NCBI RefSeq assembly: GCF_018609725.1
Contig: NZ_JAHENT010000022.1
Coordinates: 1-47,255, forward strand
Source of the DNA: Methanohalobium sp.
Lineage (GTDB): Archaea > Halobacteriota > Methanosarcinia > Methanosarcinales > Methanosarcinaceae
Direction of reading: 5' to 3'
Length of the DNA: 47,255 nucleotides
Both the position numbers and the translations under genes were made by a program. Every line of letters starts with the position of its first letter. Position 1 is the stretch's first letter. Under the pieces are notes generated by a model. It searched no databases, was not told where the DNA came from, and saw only the letters and a program-made list of their open reading frames with translations. Shown piece by piece: positions 1 to 9,029 of this stretch.

Positions 1-1013
1 AAGTTCAACGAGGCCTGCAACTATGCTTCTGAAGCTGCATGGCACAACAAGAAATTTGGTAAAACCGGGATTCAGAAATTGACTTATTATGACATCAGGC
101 AGGAATTTGGTCTGTCTGCCCAATTGACTGTCAGGGCAATCGCTAAAGTAGCTGAAAGCTACAGCAACGACAGAAAAACCATACACAAATTCGATAGAAG
201 AGGTGCAGTGGTCTACGACCAGAGGGTACTGTCGTTCAAGGAAATGATACTGTGTCCATACTTACTCTGGATGGTCGTGAAAAAACCAGTATATCTTACG
301 GTGATTACAGACCTTTTGACATAAGTAAAATCCGAGGTCAGGCAGACCTGATTTACGAAGATAATAATTTTTACCTGATGCTTGTGATGGAAGTAGCTGA
401 AAACGAAGTCAGGTACAACGATGATGTTCTGGGTGTAGATCTTGATGTAGTTAATATAACAACCACCTCTGATGGAGAAGTCTATAAAGATTCAAAAGCT
501 GATAAGGTTAGAGAACGATACACCAGTCTGAAGTCGAGATTACAATCCAAAGGCACGTGGTTAGCCAAGAAGCACCTCAAGAAATTATCCAGGAAAGAAC
601 GCCGGTTCAAACGCGACCTGAACCACCGGGTTGCCAAACAGCTGGTCAAACGCGCTAAAGACACGTCCCGGGCTATAGCACTTGAGAACCTCAACGGTTT
701 TCGTCCGGAAGCCACGGTTACTAAAGCGCAGAGAGATAGGTTGGGTAAATGGGCGTTCTCTGAACTGACCGAGTTCATCTTATACAAAGCTAAACTTGAA
801 GGAGTGCCTGTAGTCATCATCAATCCGATGTATACATCTCAACAATGTTCTGAGTGCGGATATATCAACAAGAACAACCGTCAGAAACAGGCTAACTTCA
901 GGTGTAAAAGCTGCGGTCATCAAGACAACGCCGACTACAATGCTTCGAAGAACATTGCACACAGGGGAGCTGTCAGACTTCCTAATGTCCTCCGCTTAGC
1001 TTCTATTAGTTAA
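1..1013 (+). pseudogene. tnpB: TnpB, IS605/IS1341-type transposon nuclease, frameshifted and cut by the window edge
   Basis: RNA-guided nuclease of IS200/IS605-type elements. The reading frame is open from base 1, so the N-terminus lies outside the window. The first segment (frame 1, to about base 240) ends in VLSFK. The second, in another frame, continues as GNDTVSILTLDGREK, so the protein would be continuous if one G were restored in the GG at 240-241. The RuvC-like catalytic residues are visible in the second segment: Asp in GVDLD, Glu in LENLNG, and Asp in DNADYNASKNIA. A zinc ribbon lies between the last two (CSECGY and CKSCGH). No tnpA is seen in the window. A single-base loss in a homopolymer could be real decay or a sequencing error. 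Family assignment is firm; loss of function is inferred. Confidence 0.9.
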
Positions 1014-1060
1014 GAGATGGAAGGACAAGCTAACAGCTTCAGCGGTTAGTAGCTGACGTT
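1..1060 (+). mobile_element. Partial IS605/IS1341-type insertion sequence (right portion)
   Basis: The tnpB remnant is followed after its stop by a short conserved-looking tail at about 1014-1060 (GCTAAC ... GGTTAGTAGCTGACG), which could form an imperfect stem. In this class the right end carries a subterminal hairpin and the 3' end of the omega RNA. No terminal inverted repeats or target duplication are expected, so the exact right boundary cannot be fixed here. The left end lies outside the window. Confidence 0.5.
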
Positions 1061-1288
1061 AAATGAGTCATTTACAGGGATAAATTTGATATAATAACGA
1101 ATATTATTGTTTTCAAAGGTTCAGATAACTGTTATATTAAAATCTGAATGTTTTTGTAAGGGGAATATTATATAAAGGAGTAAAATCTTAGAATTATAAT
1201 ATAGGTTTTGTATAAACCAAAGAATTAATATCGACTATAATACAATTACTTTGTATATTATAGAACTAAACCACATGAGTGTTACTCT
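1014..1288. other. AT-rich spacer with hsp20 promoter region
   Basis: No gene was seen. It contains the tnpB element tail, a 7-bp inverted repeat TTCAGAT (1120-1126) / ATCTGAA (1142-1148), a TATA-like ATTATATAAAGG near 1168 with another TATA-like stretch near 1254-1264, and GAGT-gtt-ACTC immediately before the hsp20 ATG. The second TATA-like stretch lies about 25-30 bases before the ATG and would give a very short or absent 5' leader. Confidence 0.4.
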
Positions 1289-1843
1289 ATGACAGATAAA
1301 AGACGAAGGCGAAATTGGTTTGAAGAGTTCTTTGGGTCAGAATCATTTGAAAACATAGAAGATATGATCGAGCATATGATTGATAAACTGGGTGTAAATA
1401 TGGATGACCCATCAGAACAGCCATATGTCTATGGATTTTCTATCACTCGAAAACCAGGTGAAGACCCGGAAATCCGCAGTTTTGGTAATTTCTCTACTGA
1501 AGATTTTAATGAAGATTACACTGAATATGAAAATGAAACCACTGATGTAAAACCGGTAAGCATTGATGAAAGAAAACCACTTATTGATGTCATGGAATCT
1601 GATGACCATGTATACGTGGTTGCGGAAATGCCAGGGGTTGAAAAAGAGGACATTAACCTTCACTCAACTGAATGGACAGTTGAAATTACAGCAACAAAAG
1701 GTGAATCCAATTATTCAGAAACAGTTGAATTTCCTGTAAAGGTTGATCCAAATAGTGCCAGTGCTACATTCAAAAATGGTGTCCTTGAGATTATATTTGA
1801 TAAAACAGACACCGATCAGAAAGTATCTATTGATATTAACTGA
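1289..1843 (+). CDS. Hsp20 / alpha-crystallin family small heat-shock protein
   Basis: ATP-independent cytoplasmic chaperone of 184 aa that would hold unfolding proteins. The C-terminal half (about residues 92-184) has the alpha-crystallin pattern: PLIDVMESDDHVYVVAEMPGV, the beta strands EDINLHSTEWTVEITA and YSETVEFPVKVDPNSASATFKNGVLEIIF. The GVLEI motif is the family signature. The N-terminal half is acidic with a basic start (MTDKRRRR) and a predicted amphipathic helix FEEFFGSESFENIEDMIEHMIDKL. A canonical C-terminal IxI tail is not obvious (it ends KVSIDIN). It is a single gene, with a GC-rich hairpin downstream. The very acidic composition fits a halophile. Family assignment is confident. 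Confidence 0.9.
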   Translation: MTDKRRRRNWFEEFFGSESFENIEDMIEHMIDKLGVNMDDPSEQPYVYGFSITRKPGEDPEIRSFGNFSTEDFNEDYTEYENETTDVKPVSIDERKPLIDVMESDDHVYVVAEMPGVEKEDINLHSTEWTVEITATKGESNYSETVEFPVKVDPNSASATFKNGVLEIIFDKTDTDQKVSIDIN

Positions 1844-1853
1844 TTAATATACA

Positions 1854-1890
1854 GTGGGCGTAGTTATCTATAGCCCACCTATCTTTTAGA
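1854..1890 (+). terminator. Stem-loop terminator after hsp20
   Basis: GTGGGC (1854-1859) and GCCCAC (1873-1878) form a 6-bp GC-rich stem with a 13-base loop, followed by a T-rich stretch (CTATCTTTTA). It lies 10 bases after the hsp20 stop and before the mrp promoter region. Confidence 0.55.
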
Positions 1891-2000
1891 TAAATATATT
1901 ATTGATATTTCTTTTTAAATAAACCTATTTTTAGCTATTTTTTAACTTTTTAATGATAGAATTATCGTGTATATCTATATATTAATTCTTAATTAAAAAC

Positions 2001-2012
2001 AGTTATATATTT
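2001..2012 (+). promoter_or_regulatory. Likely TATA element of the mrp operon
   Basis: AGTTATATATTT lies about 20-30 bases before the first mrpA start candidate, the usual archaeal distance for a short-leader transcript. Assigned by position and composition only. Confidence 0.4.
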
Positions 2013-2026
2013 GAAAATGTATCTGG

Positions 2027-4399
2027 ATGTGCATGAATTCATTTACGGTAATCGCGCTTGCAATCTTTTTGCCCTTTTTATCTGCAGCAACAGTCCCTTT
2101 AGCACAAAAAATCCTGAGACATAGGGTGGGATGGTTCGCATCAGCAATGGCGTTTGTAAGCTTTTTGCTGATTGCATATGTAGCTCCTGTTGTAATTCAT
2201 GGTGATACATTCACAGGCGCGGTTTCCTGGCTGCCTTCTGTAGGAGTAGAATTCAGTGTCTATATAGATGGATTAAGTCTTTTGATTGGATTGATAGCAT
2301 CAGGAATAGGCATAATCATAATGTCATATTCCAATGGGTATATGTCCCATAAAGAAGACCTTTCAAGATACTATCAATACCTTCTTTTGTTTATGGGTTC
2401 CATGATAGGAATGGTTTTTTCTGCCAATACCATCCAGCTTTTTATTTTCTGGGAACTTACAAGTATCACATCTTTTTTGTTGATAGGATACTGGAGGCAC
2501 AGGCCTCTATCTATATATGGTGCAACAAAGTCACTGGTTATTACTGCTGCCGGTGGACTTGTGATGTTTATCGGTTTTTTAATACTACATTCAATCACCG
2601 GTACTTTTGACATCCCAACTATTCTTCATGATTCATCAATGATAGAAAACATAAAAAACCATGATTTATTCCTTGTGACTCTAATTTTTATATTTATAGG
2701 AGCTGCTGCCAAATCGGCACAGGGTCCTTTTTATATCTGGCTGCCAAACGCTATGGAAGCACCTACGCCAGTAAGTGCTTTTCTTCACTCGGCTACAATG
2801 GTTAAGGCGGGTGTATTCCTCATTGCTCGTATCCATCCGATATTTTCTGGAACTGAAGCATGGTTTATACTGGTTTCAGGTACTGGTATGGCTACTATGG
2901 TGCTTGCAGGTTTTCTGGCATTTCGACAAAACGACATTAAAGGGATACTTGCATTTTCTACCATTAGCCAGCTCGCTTACCTTGTAACCATGTATGGTTA
3001 TACGACCTATCATGAACCTGGTATAGGAGTAGCTGCAGCGACATTTCATCTGTTAAATCATGCTACATTTAAAGCCTGCCTGTTTCTTGTAGCAGGTATA
3101 GTAGCACATGAGGCTGCAACAAGAGACATCCGAAAACTGGGAGGTTTAAGACATGAAATGCCGTTAACCTTTATTGTTGCTTCTATCGGAGCACTGGCAA
3201 TGGCGGGTATTCCTCCATTGAATGGGTTTTTGAGCAAGGAAATGTTTTATGAATCTTCTGTAGAAATGGGTGCAGCACTTGGATTCCCTTTCGGTATAAT
3301 CGTTCCTGCAATTGCGGTTATAGGTGGGGTGTTGACATTTGCCTATTCTATAAAACTGATAGATGGGATATTTCTTGGAAAACGTAAGGATGAATTCCTT
3401 CCTCATCATATCCATGAAGCACCCTATGTGATGTTGATACCGGCGGGTTTGCTTTCAGTTCTTGTTATCTTGTTCGGACTGGTTCCTTCAATACCGGTGC
3501 ATAATATAATAGAACCAGTAACCTCGGGAATACTCCTTGAAACAGTGCATCTACATGTAACCCACTGGCATGGATTTACTCCTGCTTTTATGATGACAAT
3601 AATCACTTTTGTACTCGGTTTGCTTATATACACAAAATACGATTCACTTGCATCATGGCAAGATAGGTTAAATGCATCGTATCCTTGGATAAGTGTCAAT
3701 TATTACTATGATGCGATAGTAAATAATGCAAGGACGAATGCTTACAGGGTATCCTCATTTGTACAACCGGGTTTTGTCAAAACATACATCAATGCGCTTT
3801 TAATTTTAACGATAGTCCTGATTATGATTCCTATGATAGCTCTCTCAGGAGACTTGATACCTCAGACCCTGAGTTTTGATATAAATCCTTATGAAGCATT
3901 GCTGATGTTGTTAATGGTGGTTGCGGCAATTGCAGCGACGGTTTTGCCAAAATATATCCCTGCAATAATAGCACTATCTTCTCTGGGTTATATGGTAAGC
4001 CTTCTATTTATCTATCTAAAGGCACCAGACTTGGCATTAACCCAGATACTTGTAGAAACATTGACTACTATTATATTCCTGCTTGTGATTGTAAGGATAC
4101 CGCAAACATTCAGGGAAAAGCTTTCTAAAGCAAACCTGACAAGAGACGTTTTTATTTCAGGATTAGTATCAGTAGGGGTGTTTATTGTACTGATAAATGC
4201 TACACAGGGAATAGTGCCTCCATTTGAATCACTGTCACATTATTTCATTGAAAAAAGCGTTTCACTTACCGGAGGACACAATTTGGTTAACGTGATACTG
4301 GTTGATTTCAGGGGTTATGATACACTGGGTGAAATATCGGTACTTTGCCTGGCAGCACTTGGTGTTTATAATTTGATTCATAGCAGAGGTGAAAGATGA
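2027..4399 (+). CDS. mrpA: Mrp Na+/H+ antiporter subunit A (MrpA/MnhA)
   Basis: Largest subunit (790 aa) of the multisubunit cation/proton antiporter in the cytoplasmic membrane, homologous to the NuoL proton-pumping module of complex I. It is highly hydrophobic throughout. Key motifs are the helix with Glu143 (LFIFWELTSITSF), Lys229 (GAAAKSAQGPF) and the block EAPTPVSAFLHSATMVKAG ending near Lys260. The C-terminal portion (about residues 600-790) is the MbhD/MbhE-like extension usual in full-length MrpA. Its length matches the family (about 770-800). Two in-frame ATGs exist (2027 and 2033); the second has a weak GGA upstream. It is the first gene of a seven-gene operon, and mrpB follows directly. 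In methanogens such a complex is thought to use the Na+/H+ gradients generated by methanogenesis for pH and Na+ balance. Confidence 0.95.
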   Translation: MCMNSFTVIALAIFLPFLSAATVPLAQKILRHRVGWFASAMAFVSFLLIAYVAPVVIHGDTFTGAVSWLPSVGVEFSVYIDGLSLLIGLIASGIGIIIMSYSNGYMSHKEDLSRYYQYLLLFMGSMIGMVFSANTIQLFIFWELTSITSFLLIGYWRHRPLSIYGATKSLVITAAGGLVMFIGFLILHSITGTFDIPTILHDSSMIENIKNHDLFLVTLIFIFIGAAAKSAQGPFYIWLPNAMEAPTPVSAFLHSATMVKAGVFLIARIHPIFSGTEAWFILVSGTGMATMVLAGFLAFRQNDIKGILAFSTISQLAYLVTMYGYTTYHEPGIGVAAATFHLLNHATFKACLFLVAGIVAHEAATRDIRKLGGLRHEMPLTFIVASIGALAMAGIPPLNGFLSKEMFYESSVEMGAALGFPFGIIVPAIAVIGGVLTFAYSIKLIDGIFLGKRKDEFLPHHIHEAPYVMLIPAGLLSVLVILFGLVPSIPVHNIIEPVTSGILLETVHLHVTHWHGFTPAFMMTIITFVLGLLIYTKYDSLASWQDRLNASYPWISVNYYYDAIVNNARTNAYRVSSFVQPGFVKTYINALLILTIVLIMIPMIALSGDLIPQTLSFDINPYEALLMLLMVVAAIAATVLPKYIPAIIALSSLGYMVSLLFIYLKAPDLALTQILVETLTTIIFLLVIVRIPQTFREKLSKANLTRDVFISGLVSVGVFIVLINATQGIVPPFESLSHYFIEKSVSLTGGHNLVNVILVDFRGYDTLGEISVLCLAALGVYNLIHSRGER

Positions 4400-4816
4400 A
4401 TGACAACACTGATCACTAAAACCATATCTAAAGCCAGTGTACCCTTGATTATATTATTCTCGATATCTCTCCTTATTGCAGGACATAACAGTCCAGGTGG
4501 AGGTTTCATCGGGGGCGTTATGTTTGCAGCATCTCTATCTCTGCTTTATGTTGTTTTTGGCCTTGATTATATCAAATCCGTTTTAAATCCAGATTGGGGA
4601 AAATGGTTTGGATTTGGTTTGCTGCTTTCGGTATTAACAGCTTTTGGAGCAATATTTTTTGGTTATAACTTTTTCAGGAGTTCTATAAAGTTTATACATC
4701 TTCCTTTTATTGGTGAAATCGAGCTTGTATCATCCACACTGTTTGATATAGGTGTATATTTTGTTGTAATCGGGTCATTGCTGTATATTTTCAGAAAAGT
4801 AGGTGATGATAAATGA
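4400..4816 (+). CDS. mrpB: Mrp antiporter subunit B (MrpB)
   Basis: Small membrane subunit of 138 aa with four hydrophobic segments. The family signature HNSPGGGFIGGVMFAAS is present near residues 28-45. Its ATG immediately follows the last base of the mrpA stop, indicating translational coupling. The 3' end overlaps mrpC by four bases (ATGA). The C-terminus DIGVYFVVIGSLLYIF is typical of MnhB. It works only as part of the Mrp complex. Confidence 0.94.
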   Translation: MTTLITKTISKASVPLIILFSISLLIAGHNSPGGGFIGGVMFAASLSLLYVVFGLDYIKSVLNPDWGKWFGFGLLLSVLTAFGAIFFGYNFFRSSIKFIHLPFIGEIELVSSTLFDIGVYFVVIGSLLYIFRKVGDDK

Positions 4817-5232
4817 ATAACGTTTTTCTTTCACTCACCATTGCTATACTTTTTGGTTTGGGAACTTTTTTAATCTTAAGAAAGGATGTCATAAAAGTAA
4901 TAATTGGTCTTAGTATAATCTCTCATGCAGTTAACGTTCTTATTGTATCCTCTGGAGTGTTTAATGGAGATAATGCACCTATAATAAATGGACATGTGTC
5001 TGATAGTTCATCAAACATTATTTTTAACGATGTATTGGATAATGGTGTACTGGCACCAGTTGTTGCAAATACAGAAGAGGTTGCGTATGTAGACCCACTG
5101 GTACAGGCACTTGTGTTAACAGCTATTGTTATTGGTTTTTCAATAACTGCATTTATATTAATACTTGCTTATCGAATCTATGAAGAATACGGTACCACTG
5201 ATATAAATGAACTCAAGAGGTTATGGGGATGA
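4813..5232 (+). CDS. mrpC: Mrp antiporter subunit C (MrpC)
   Basis: Membrane subunit of 139 aa homologous to NuoK of complex I. It has three hydrophobic segments: the N-terminal helix, IIGLSIISHAVNVLIVSSG, and DPLVQALVLTAIVIGFSITAFILILAYRIYE. The last contains the conserved DPLVQALVLTAIVIG block. A longer polar loop (about residues 50-90) separates helices 2 and 3. It starts inside the mrpB stop (ATGA overlap) and overlaps mrpD. Confidence 0.94.
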   Translation: MNNVFLSLTIAILFGLGTFLILRKDVIKVIIGLSIISHAVNVLIVSSGVFNGDNAPIINGHVSDSSSNIIFNDVLDNGVLAPVVANTEEVAYVDPLVQALVLTAIVIGFSITAFILILAYRIYEEYGTTDINELKRLWG

Positions 5233-6773
5233 ATATAGCGGCAATTACAGACCATCTACCAATTTTGATGGTGGCAATACCGATACTGTTTTCAGCGCTC
5301 ATGATGTTTCTGCGATCAGCACCATCTGTACAAAAAGTAATTAATCTGACAGTATCATTTGGGTTGCTTATTTTAAGTATTCTGCTTTTAATTAATGTGT
5401 TAAACAACGGTATAGTTGTATACGAAATTGGTGAATGGGGTAAATATGGTATAGTACTTGTGGCCGACCTTTTAAGTGCTGGTATGGTGCTTTTAAGCAG
5501 TGGTATATCATTCCTGGCTTTGTTATATTCAATGGATTATATGGAAGAAGAGTCGCTGGGTTCAACCTATCATTCACTCTTTAATTTACTTGTTGCAGGT
5601 ATTAACGGGACTTTCCTTACAGGAGATATATTCAATCTTTTTGTGTTCTTTGAAATACTTCTCCTCTCGTCCTGTGGTCTTGTTGTAGCATATGGTAAAG
5701 GAGGATTTACCAAAAGTGACCACAAAATGGAAGCGACTTTCAAATACCTTGTTTTGAATATGATCAGTTCATTCATCATGTTAGTAGCCATAGCTTCATT
5801 GTATGCAACAGTGGGTACACTGAACATGGCAGATATGGCTGCAAAAATAAATGTAATGAGTGAAACCGGTAATCTTCCATGGCATATATTTCCTGCAGCT
5901 TTGCTTTTTATAGTTGTATTTGGTAATAAAGCGGCTATATTCCCTCTACATTACTGGCTTCCAGATGTACACCCCTCGGCACCTTCGCCCATAAGTGCAA
6001 TGCTTAGTGGTGTGCTTATAAAAGTTGGTGCTTATGGAGTACTCCGGATATTTTTCCTGATATTTGACGGAACGCTTTATATGTTCCAGCCGATAATCAT
6101 TTTCTTGGCGCTTGTTACGATAATTCTTGGATCAATCTCTGCTGTAGGTCAGAATGATATCAAACGTTTGCTTGCTTATTCCAGTATCAGTCAAATTGGA
6201 TATGTATTCCTTGGGATTGGTATGGGAACTGTAACTACAATAGCAGCTTCTTTGGTGTATCTTGTAAACCATGCAGTTGCAAAATCAATGCTTTTTATGG
6301 CTTCCGGGAGCATTATCCATGAAGCTGGTACAAGGGATATGAGAAAAATGGGAGGAATGGTGAATAGTGCACCGTTTTTAAGTGGAATGTTTCTAATAGG
6401 GGCAATGTCGGTTGCAGGAATTCCTCCAATGGGTGGATTTATTGCCAAATTTGTACTGTTTGATTCTGGTATAACCAGTAAGTATTATATTCCGATACTA
6501 ATCGCACTGGTATTTGCAGTATTTACAGTATTTTATATGATAAGAGCATGGCAGAGAATTTTCTGGGGAGAGGTGAGAAGTGAAAAATATGATGAATATC
6601 ATTCTCACGGATTATCATGGAAGATGTCAGTACCTATACTGGTCTTGTCAGTTGTAGTAGTTGTATTCGGGGTATATGCAGAACCCCTTTTATCAATCGC
6701 ACAATCAACCGCCAGTCAGATAATAGACCCACAGGCATATATTGATGCAGTTTTGATGAGGGAAATACGATGA
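5229..6773 (+). CDS. mrpD: Mrp antiporter subunit D (MrpD)
   Basis: Second large antiporter-like subunit (about 514 aa), related to NuoM/NuoN. Motifs include FFEILLLSSCGLVVAYG (conserved Glu), ALLFIVVFGNKAAIFPLHYWLPDVHPSAPSPISAMLSGVLIKVGAYG and LVNHAVAKSMLFMASG. I chose ATG 5229, which gives a four-base ATGA overlap with the mrpC stop and has AAGAGG eight bases upstream. An in-frame ATG at 5223 is also possible. The 3' end overlaps mrpE by four bases. It acts in the membrane-embedded Mrp complex. Confidence 0.95.
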   Translation: MNIAAITDHLPILMVAIPILFSALMMFLRSAPSVQKVINLTVSFGLLILSILLLINVLNNGIVVYEIGEWGKYGIVLVADLLSAGMVLLSSGISFLALLYSMDYMEEESLGSTYHSLFNLLVAGINGTFLTGDIFNLFVFFEILLLSSCGLVVAYGKGGFTKSDHKMEATFKYLVLNMISSFIMLVAIASLYATVGTLNMADMAAKINVMSETGNLPWHIFPAALLFIVVFGNKAAIFPLHYWLPDVHPSAPSPISAMLSGVLIKVGAYGVLRIFFLIFDGTLYMFQPIIIFLALVTIILGSISAVGQNDIKRLLAYSSISQIGYVFLGIGMGTVTTIAASLVYLVNHAVAKSMLFMASGSIIHEAGTRDMRKMGGMVNSAPFLSGMFLIGAMSVAGIPPMGGFIAKFVLFDSGITSKYYIPILIALVFAVFTVFYMIRAWQRIFWGEVRSEKYDEYHSHGLSWKMSVPILVLSVVVVVFGVYAEPLLSIAQSTASQIIDPQAYIDAVLMREIR

Positions 6774-7264
6774 AGCAATATATTGTTTATTCCATTCCTC
6801 TTGCGATTTTATGGTGTTTTGTAAACGGAGATATAAGTATAGTGAATTTTACGTTCGGACTGGTTATGAGCCCTGTTGTTATAAAACCCTTTAAATCCCT
6901 TTATAATTTTGAAGCAGAGGTAAGTATTAGAAATGATATTCGACGAATCCCCAAACAATTGAGATATTTGGCAGTACTTGCTATTGAAATAACCAAAGCC
7001 AATATCATGGTGGCAAAAATAGTTCTCCGGCCAAGAATCAATATAAATCCCGGGATTATAACAGTACCAATAAGAGCAAAAACCGATGTTGGAATTACTG
7101 CAATCGCAAATACTATTTCCCTGACACCGGGAACGCTTACAATTGATGTGGCGGATGATAAATCGGTATTGTATGTACACTTGATTGATATACATGACCG
7201 AGAAGAAATACGTGCATCCATAAGAGATGATTTGGAAGAATATGTACTGGAGGCATTAGAATAA
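6770..7264 (+). CDS. mrpE: Mrp antiporter subunit E (MrpE)
   Basis: Subunit of 164 aa with two N-terminal hydrophobic stretches and a soluble C-terminal domain. The family block SLTPGTLTIDVADDKSVLYVHLID is clear, as is the upstream MVAKIVLRPRININPGII. Its ATG overlaps the mrpD stop (ATGA). The 3' end overlaps the proposed ATA start of mrpF by four bases (ATAA). MrpE is needed for assembly of the complex rather than for ion movement itself. Confidence 0.93.
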   Translation: MKQYIVYSIPLAILWCFVNGDISIVNFTFGLVMSPVVIKPFKSLYNFEAEVSIRNDIRRIPKQLRYLAVLAIEITKANIMVAKIVLRPRININPGIITVPIRAKTDVGITAIANTISLTPGTLTIDVADDKSVLYVHLIDIHDREEIRASIRDDLEEYVLEALE

Positions 7265-7527
7265 ATACGATACTATTTGATTTTGTACTGACATTTTTGG
7301 TATTTTCGATAATACCCTGTGTTTATAGAATTATAAAAGGACCTACTATACCCGACCGAGTAGTGGCACTTGATGCAATGACACTGGTTATAGTAGCTAC
7401 ACTGGGTGTTTATTCCTTTATACAGGAATCGGTGTTTTTTATGGATGTAGCACTTGTACTGTCAATAATTGCTTTTGTGGGCACTGTGACAATATCCAAA
7501 TATCTTGATGAAGGGGTGGTATTTTGA
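7261..7527 (+). CDS. mrpF: Mrp antiporter subunit F (MrpF), probable non-canonical ATA start
   Basis: Small three-helix membrane subunit. The RIIKGPTIPDRVVALDAMTLVIVATLGVYS block is diagnostic. The first conventional start in frame is TTG at 7297, which would remove most of the first helix and leave 76 aa. The frame is open upstream and reads INTILFDFVLTFLVFSIIP, matching the usual MrpF N-terminus. ATA at 7261 would give 88 aa, the usual family length. It has GGAGG at 7249-7253 with a 7-base spacer and overlaps the mrpE stop as ATAA, mirroring the ATGA overlaps elsewhere in this operon. The product is certain; the start is inferred and could also be a sequencing error for ATG. Confidence 0.88.
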   Translation: MNTILFDFVLTFLVFSIIPCVYRIIKGPTIPDRVVALDAMTLVIVATLGVYSFIQESVFFMDVALVLSIIAFVGTVTISKYLDEGVVF

Positions 7528-7871
7528 TAGGAATCGGTTTTGTTCTTGACATTTTAAGTAATATATTCCTCATTGTCGGTTTGTTTTTTGTATTTCTCGG
7601 TATGCTTGGACTTATACGTTTACCTGATGTCTATAACCGGCTACACACTACTACAAAAATAGGTACACTTGGTGCTTTTGGTGTTATGTTGAGTATATTG
7701 CTAAAGGTTGGATTCAGTGCCATGGGCCTTAAGGCGATAACTATTGGTTTGTTCCTGTTGTTAACCGCACCAGTTGCAGCACACATGATAGCCCGTGCAG
7801 CTCACAGGCATGGCGTAGATCTTTGTGATGAATCTATTATTGATGAATATTGTGATTCCTACGATAAATAA
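7524..7871 (+). CDS. mrpG: Mrp antiporter subunit G (MrpG)
   Basis: Last subunit of the operon, 115 aa with three hydrophobic segments. The family signature LGMLGLIRLPDVYNRLHTTTKIGTLGAFGVML is present near residues 26-57, followed by LLLTAPVAAHMIARAAHRHG. It starts with TTG in a four-base overlap (TTGA) with the mrpF stop, with AAGGGGTGG upstream as the ribosome site. This completes mrpABCDEFG in canonical order. Confidence 0.94.
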   Translation: MIGIGFVLDILSNIFLIVGLFFVFLGMLGLIRLPDVYNRLHTTTKIGTLGAFGVMLSILLKVGFSAMGLKAITIGLFLLLTAPVAAHMIARAAHRHGVDLCDESIIDEYCDSYDK

Positions 7872-7961
7872 AAATTATATCGATAATCGAAAGTTATAAG
7901 TAACAATTTTTAATACTTTTTCCTGATACAGGTTATAGATTGTAGTAAGGTGACAGTTGGT

Positions 7962-8993
7962 ATGCTGGAGACCCAGTATATTTTGAGTATGGTAATGCTT
8001 CCTCTGCTGACATTGATGATATGGGCTGGTTATTATGTTTTTGTTCCAGATAATTTCAGAGGGTCGCATGTAAGCTCGAGGATGCATGAACTTCTTATAG
8101 CTACTCTCATGTATATCTTTCCGTTAGGCTTTATATACTTGCTGGTTGATATACAGGATGCAATTGCCAATATGTTTGGTATGGGTTCCTATCTTAATTA
8201 CGCCGAATATCTGATAATGATAGAAGGTAACATAGTTAGCTATTTTCAAAATATTACTACACCTTTGCTGACCTATGTTAATAGTGTAATCTATTTGTTC
8301 GGATTTCCCTTTCTACTGGTATTTACTTTTTTTATACTGGTTTATACCCGTAAATTCAAGGCTCTTCAAGAATATACAATCGCCTTCGTTCTTGTTTATA
8401 TAATAGCATATCCTTTTTTCGTGTTTTTTCCAGTAGAAGTAACAGGATATACACTTCATAGTGTAGACCCTCTTTTGTATAACTTAAGTCCCATAATAGT
8501 TGAGGGTATTAAACTCAGTGACCCTGGGCTTGATAACTGTCTGCCCAGTTTGCATACAGCATTGTCTATAACAGCAATGCTAATTGTGGTATTTAGAACA
8601 AATTTTATACGTTTTAAGATGTTTTCCATAGGAATTACTACCTCGATATTGTTTACTATATTATATCTTGGAATACACTGGATAACGGATATGTTTACAG
8701 GTATTGTACTTGCGCTTGCTGCTTACTTTATTACTACCAAATACCGTGAAACCATAACTAAATTGTCTGCAGGGATAATGTTATTTATTAAAAACAGGAT
8801 TGGTATGGTGGATAAATCAATTACAGTTTTGTGTATAAACTGTTTATGTGAAATCACTGTCAACCCGTCAACATCCAGTTCTGTAGGTTCTGTCCAGTGT
8901 CCTCATTGTGATACAATCCAGGAATATCATCTGCTTACCCATCTATTGGAACAACAGGTAAAAGCAAAATTCAATACAAAATCCCGGCTATAA
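7962..8993 (+). CDS. PAP2-family membrane phosphatase/transferase with C-terminal zinc-ribbon-like tail
   Basis: Integral membrane protein of 343 aa (347 aa from the upstream GTG at 7950). Numbering below counts from that GTG. Hydrophobic segments fill residues 10-270. PAP2 (phosphatidic acid phosphatase 2) catalytic motifs are Pro199-Ser-Leu-His202 in DNCLPSLHTALS, and His243 with Asp247 in GIHWITDMFTG. It resembles the inositolphosphotransferase / archaeal PAP2_3 branch, so a lipid phosphate or phospho-alcohol substrate is likely but not known. The soluble C-terminus has CxxC pairs at 295/298 and 317/320 (CINC, CPHC), suggesting a cytoplasmic zinc ribbon. I prefer ATG 7962 because AAGGTG (7948-7953) sits about eight bases upstream. 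Confidence 0.8.
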   Translation: MLETQYILSMVMLPLLTLMIWAGYYVFVPDNFRGSHVSSRMHELLIATLMYIFPLGFIYLLVDIQDAIANMFGMGSYLNYAEYLIMIEGNIVSYFQNITTPLLTYVNSVIYLFGFPFLLVFTFFILVYTRKFKALQEYTIAFVLVYIIAYPFFVFFPVEVTGYTLHSVDPLLYNLSPIIVEGIKLSDPGLDNCLPSLHTALSITAMLIVVFRTNFIRFKMFSIGITTSILFTILYLGIHWITDMFTGIVLALAAYFITTKYRETITKLSAGIMLFIKNRIGMVDKSITVLCINCLCEITVNPSTSSSVGSVQCPHCDTIQEYHLLTHLLEQQVKAKFNTKSRL

Positions 8994-9029
8994 AACTTTT
9001 AGAAAAATAATTGTATATAGTGGATAATA

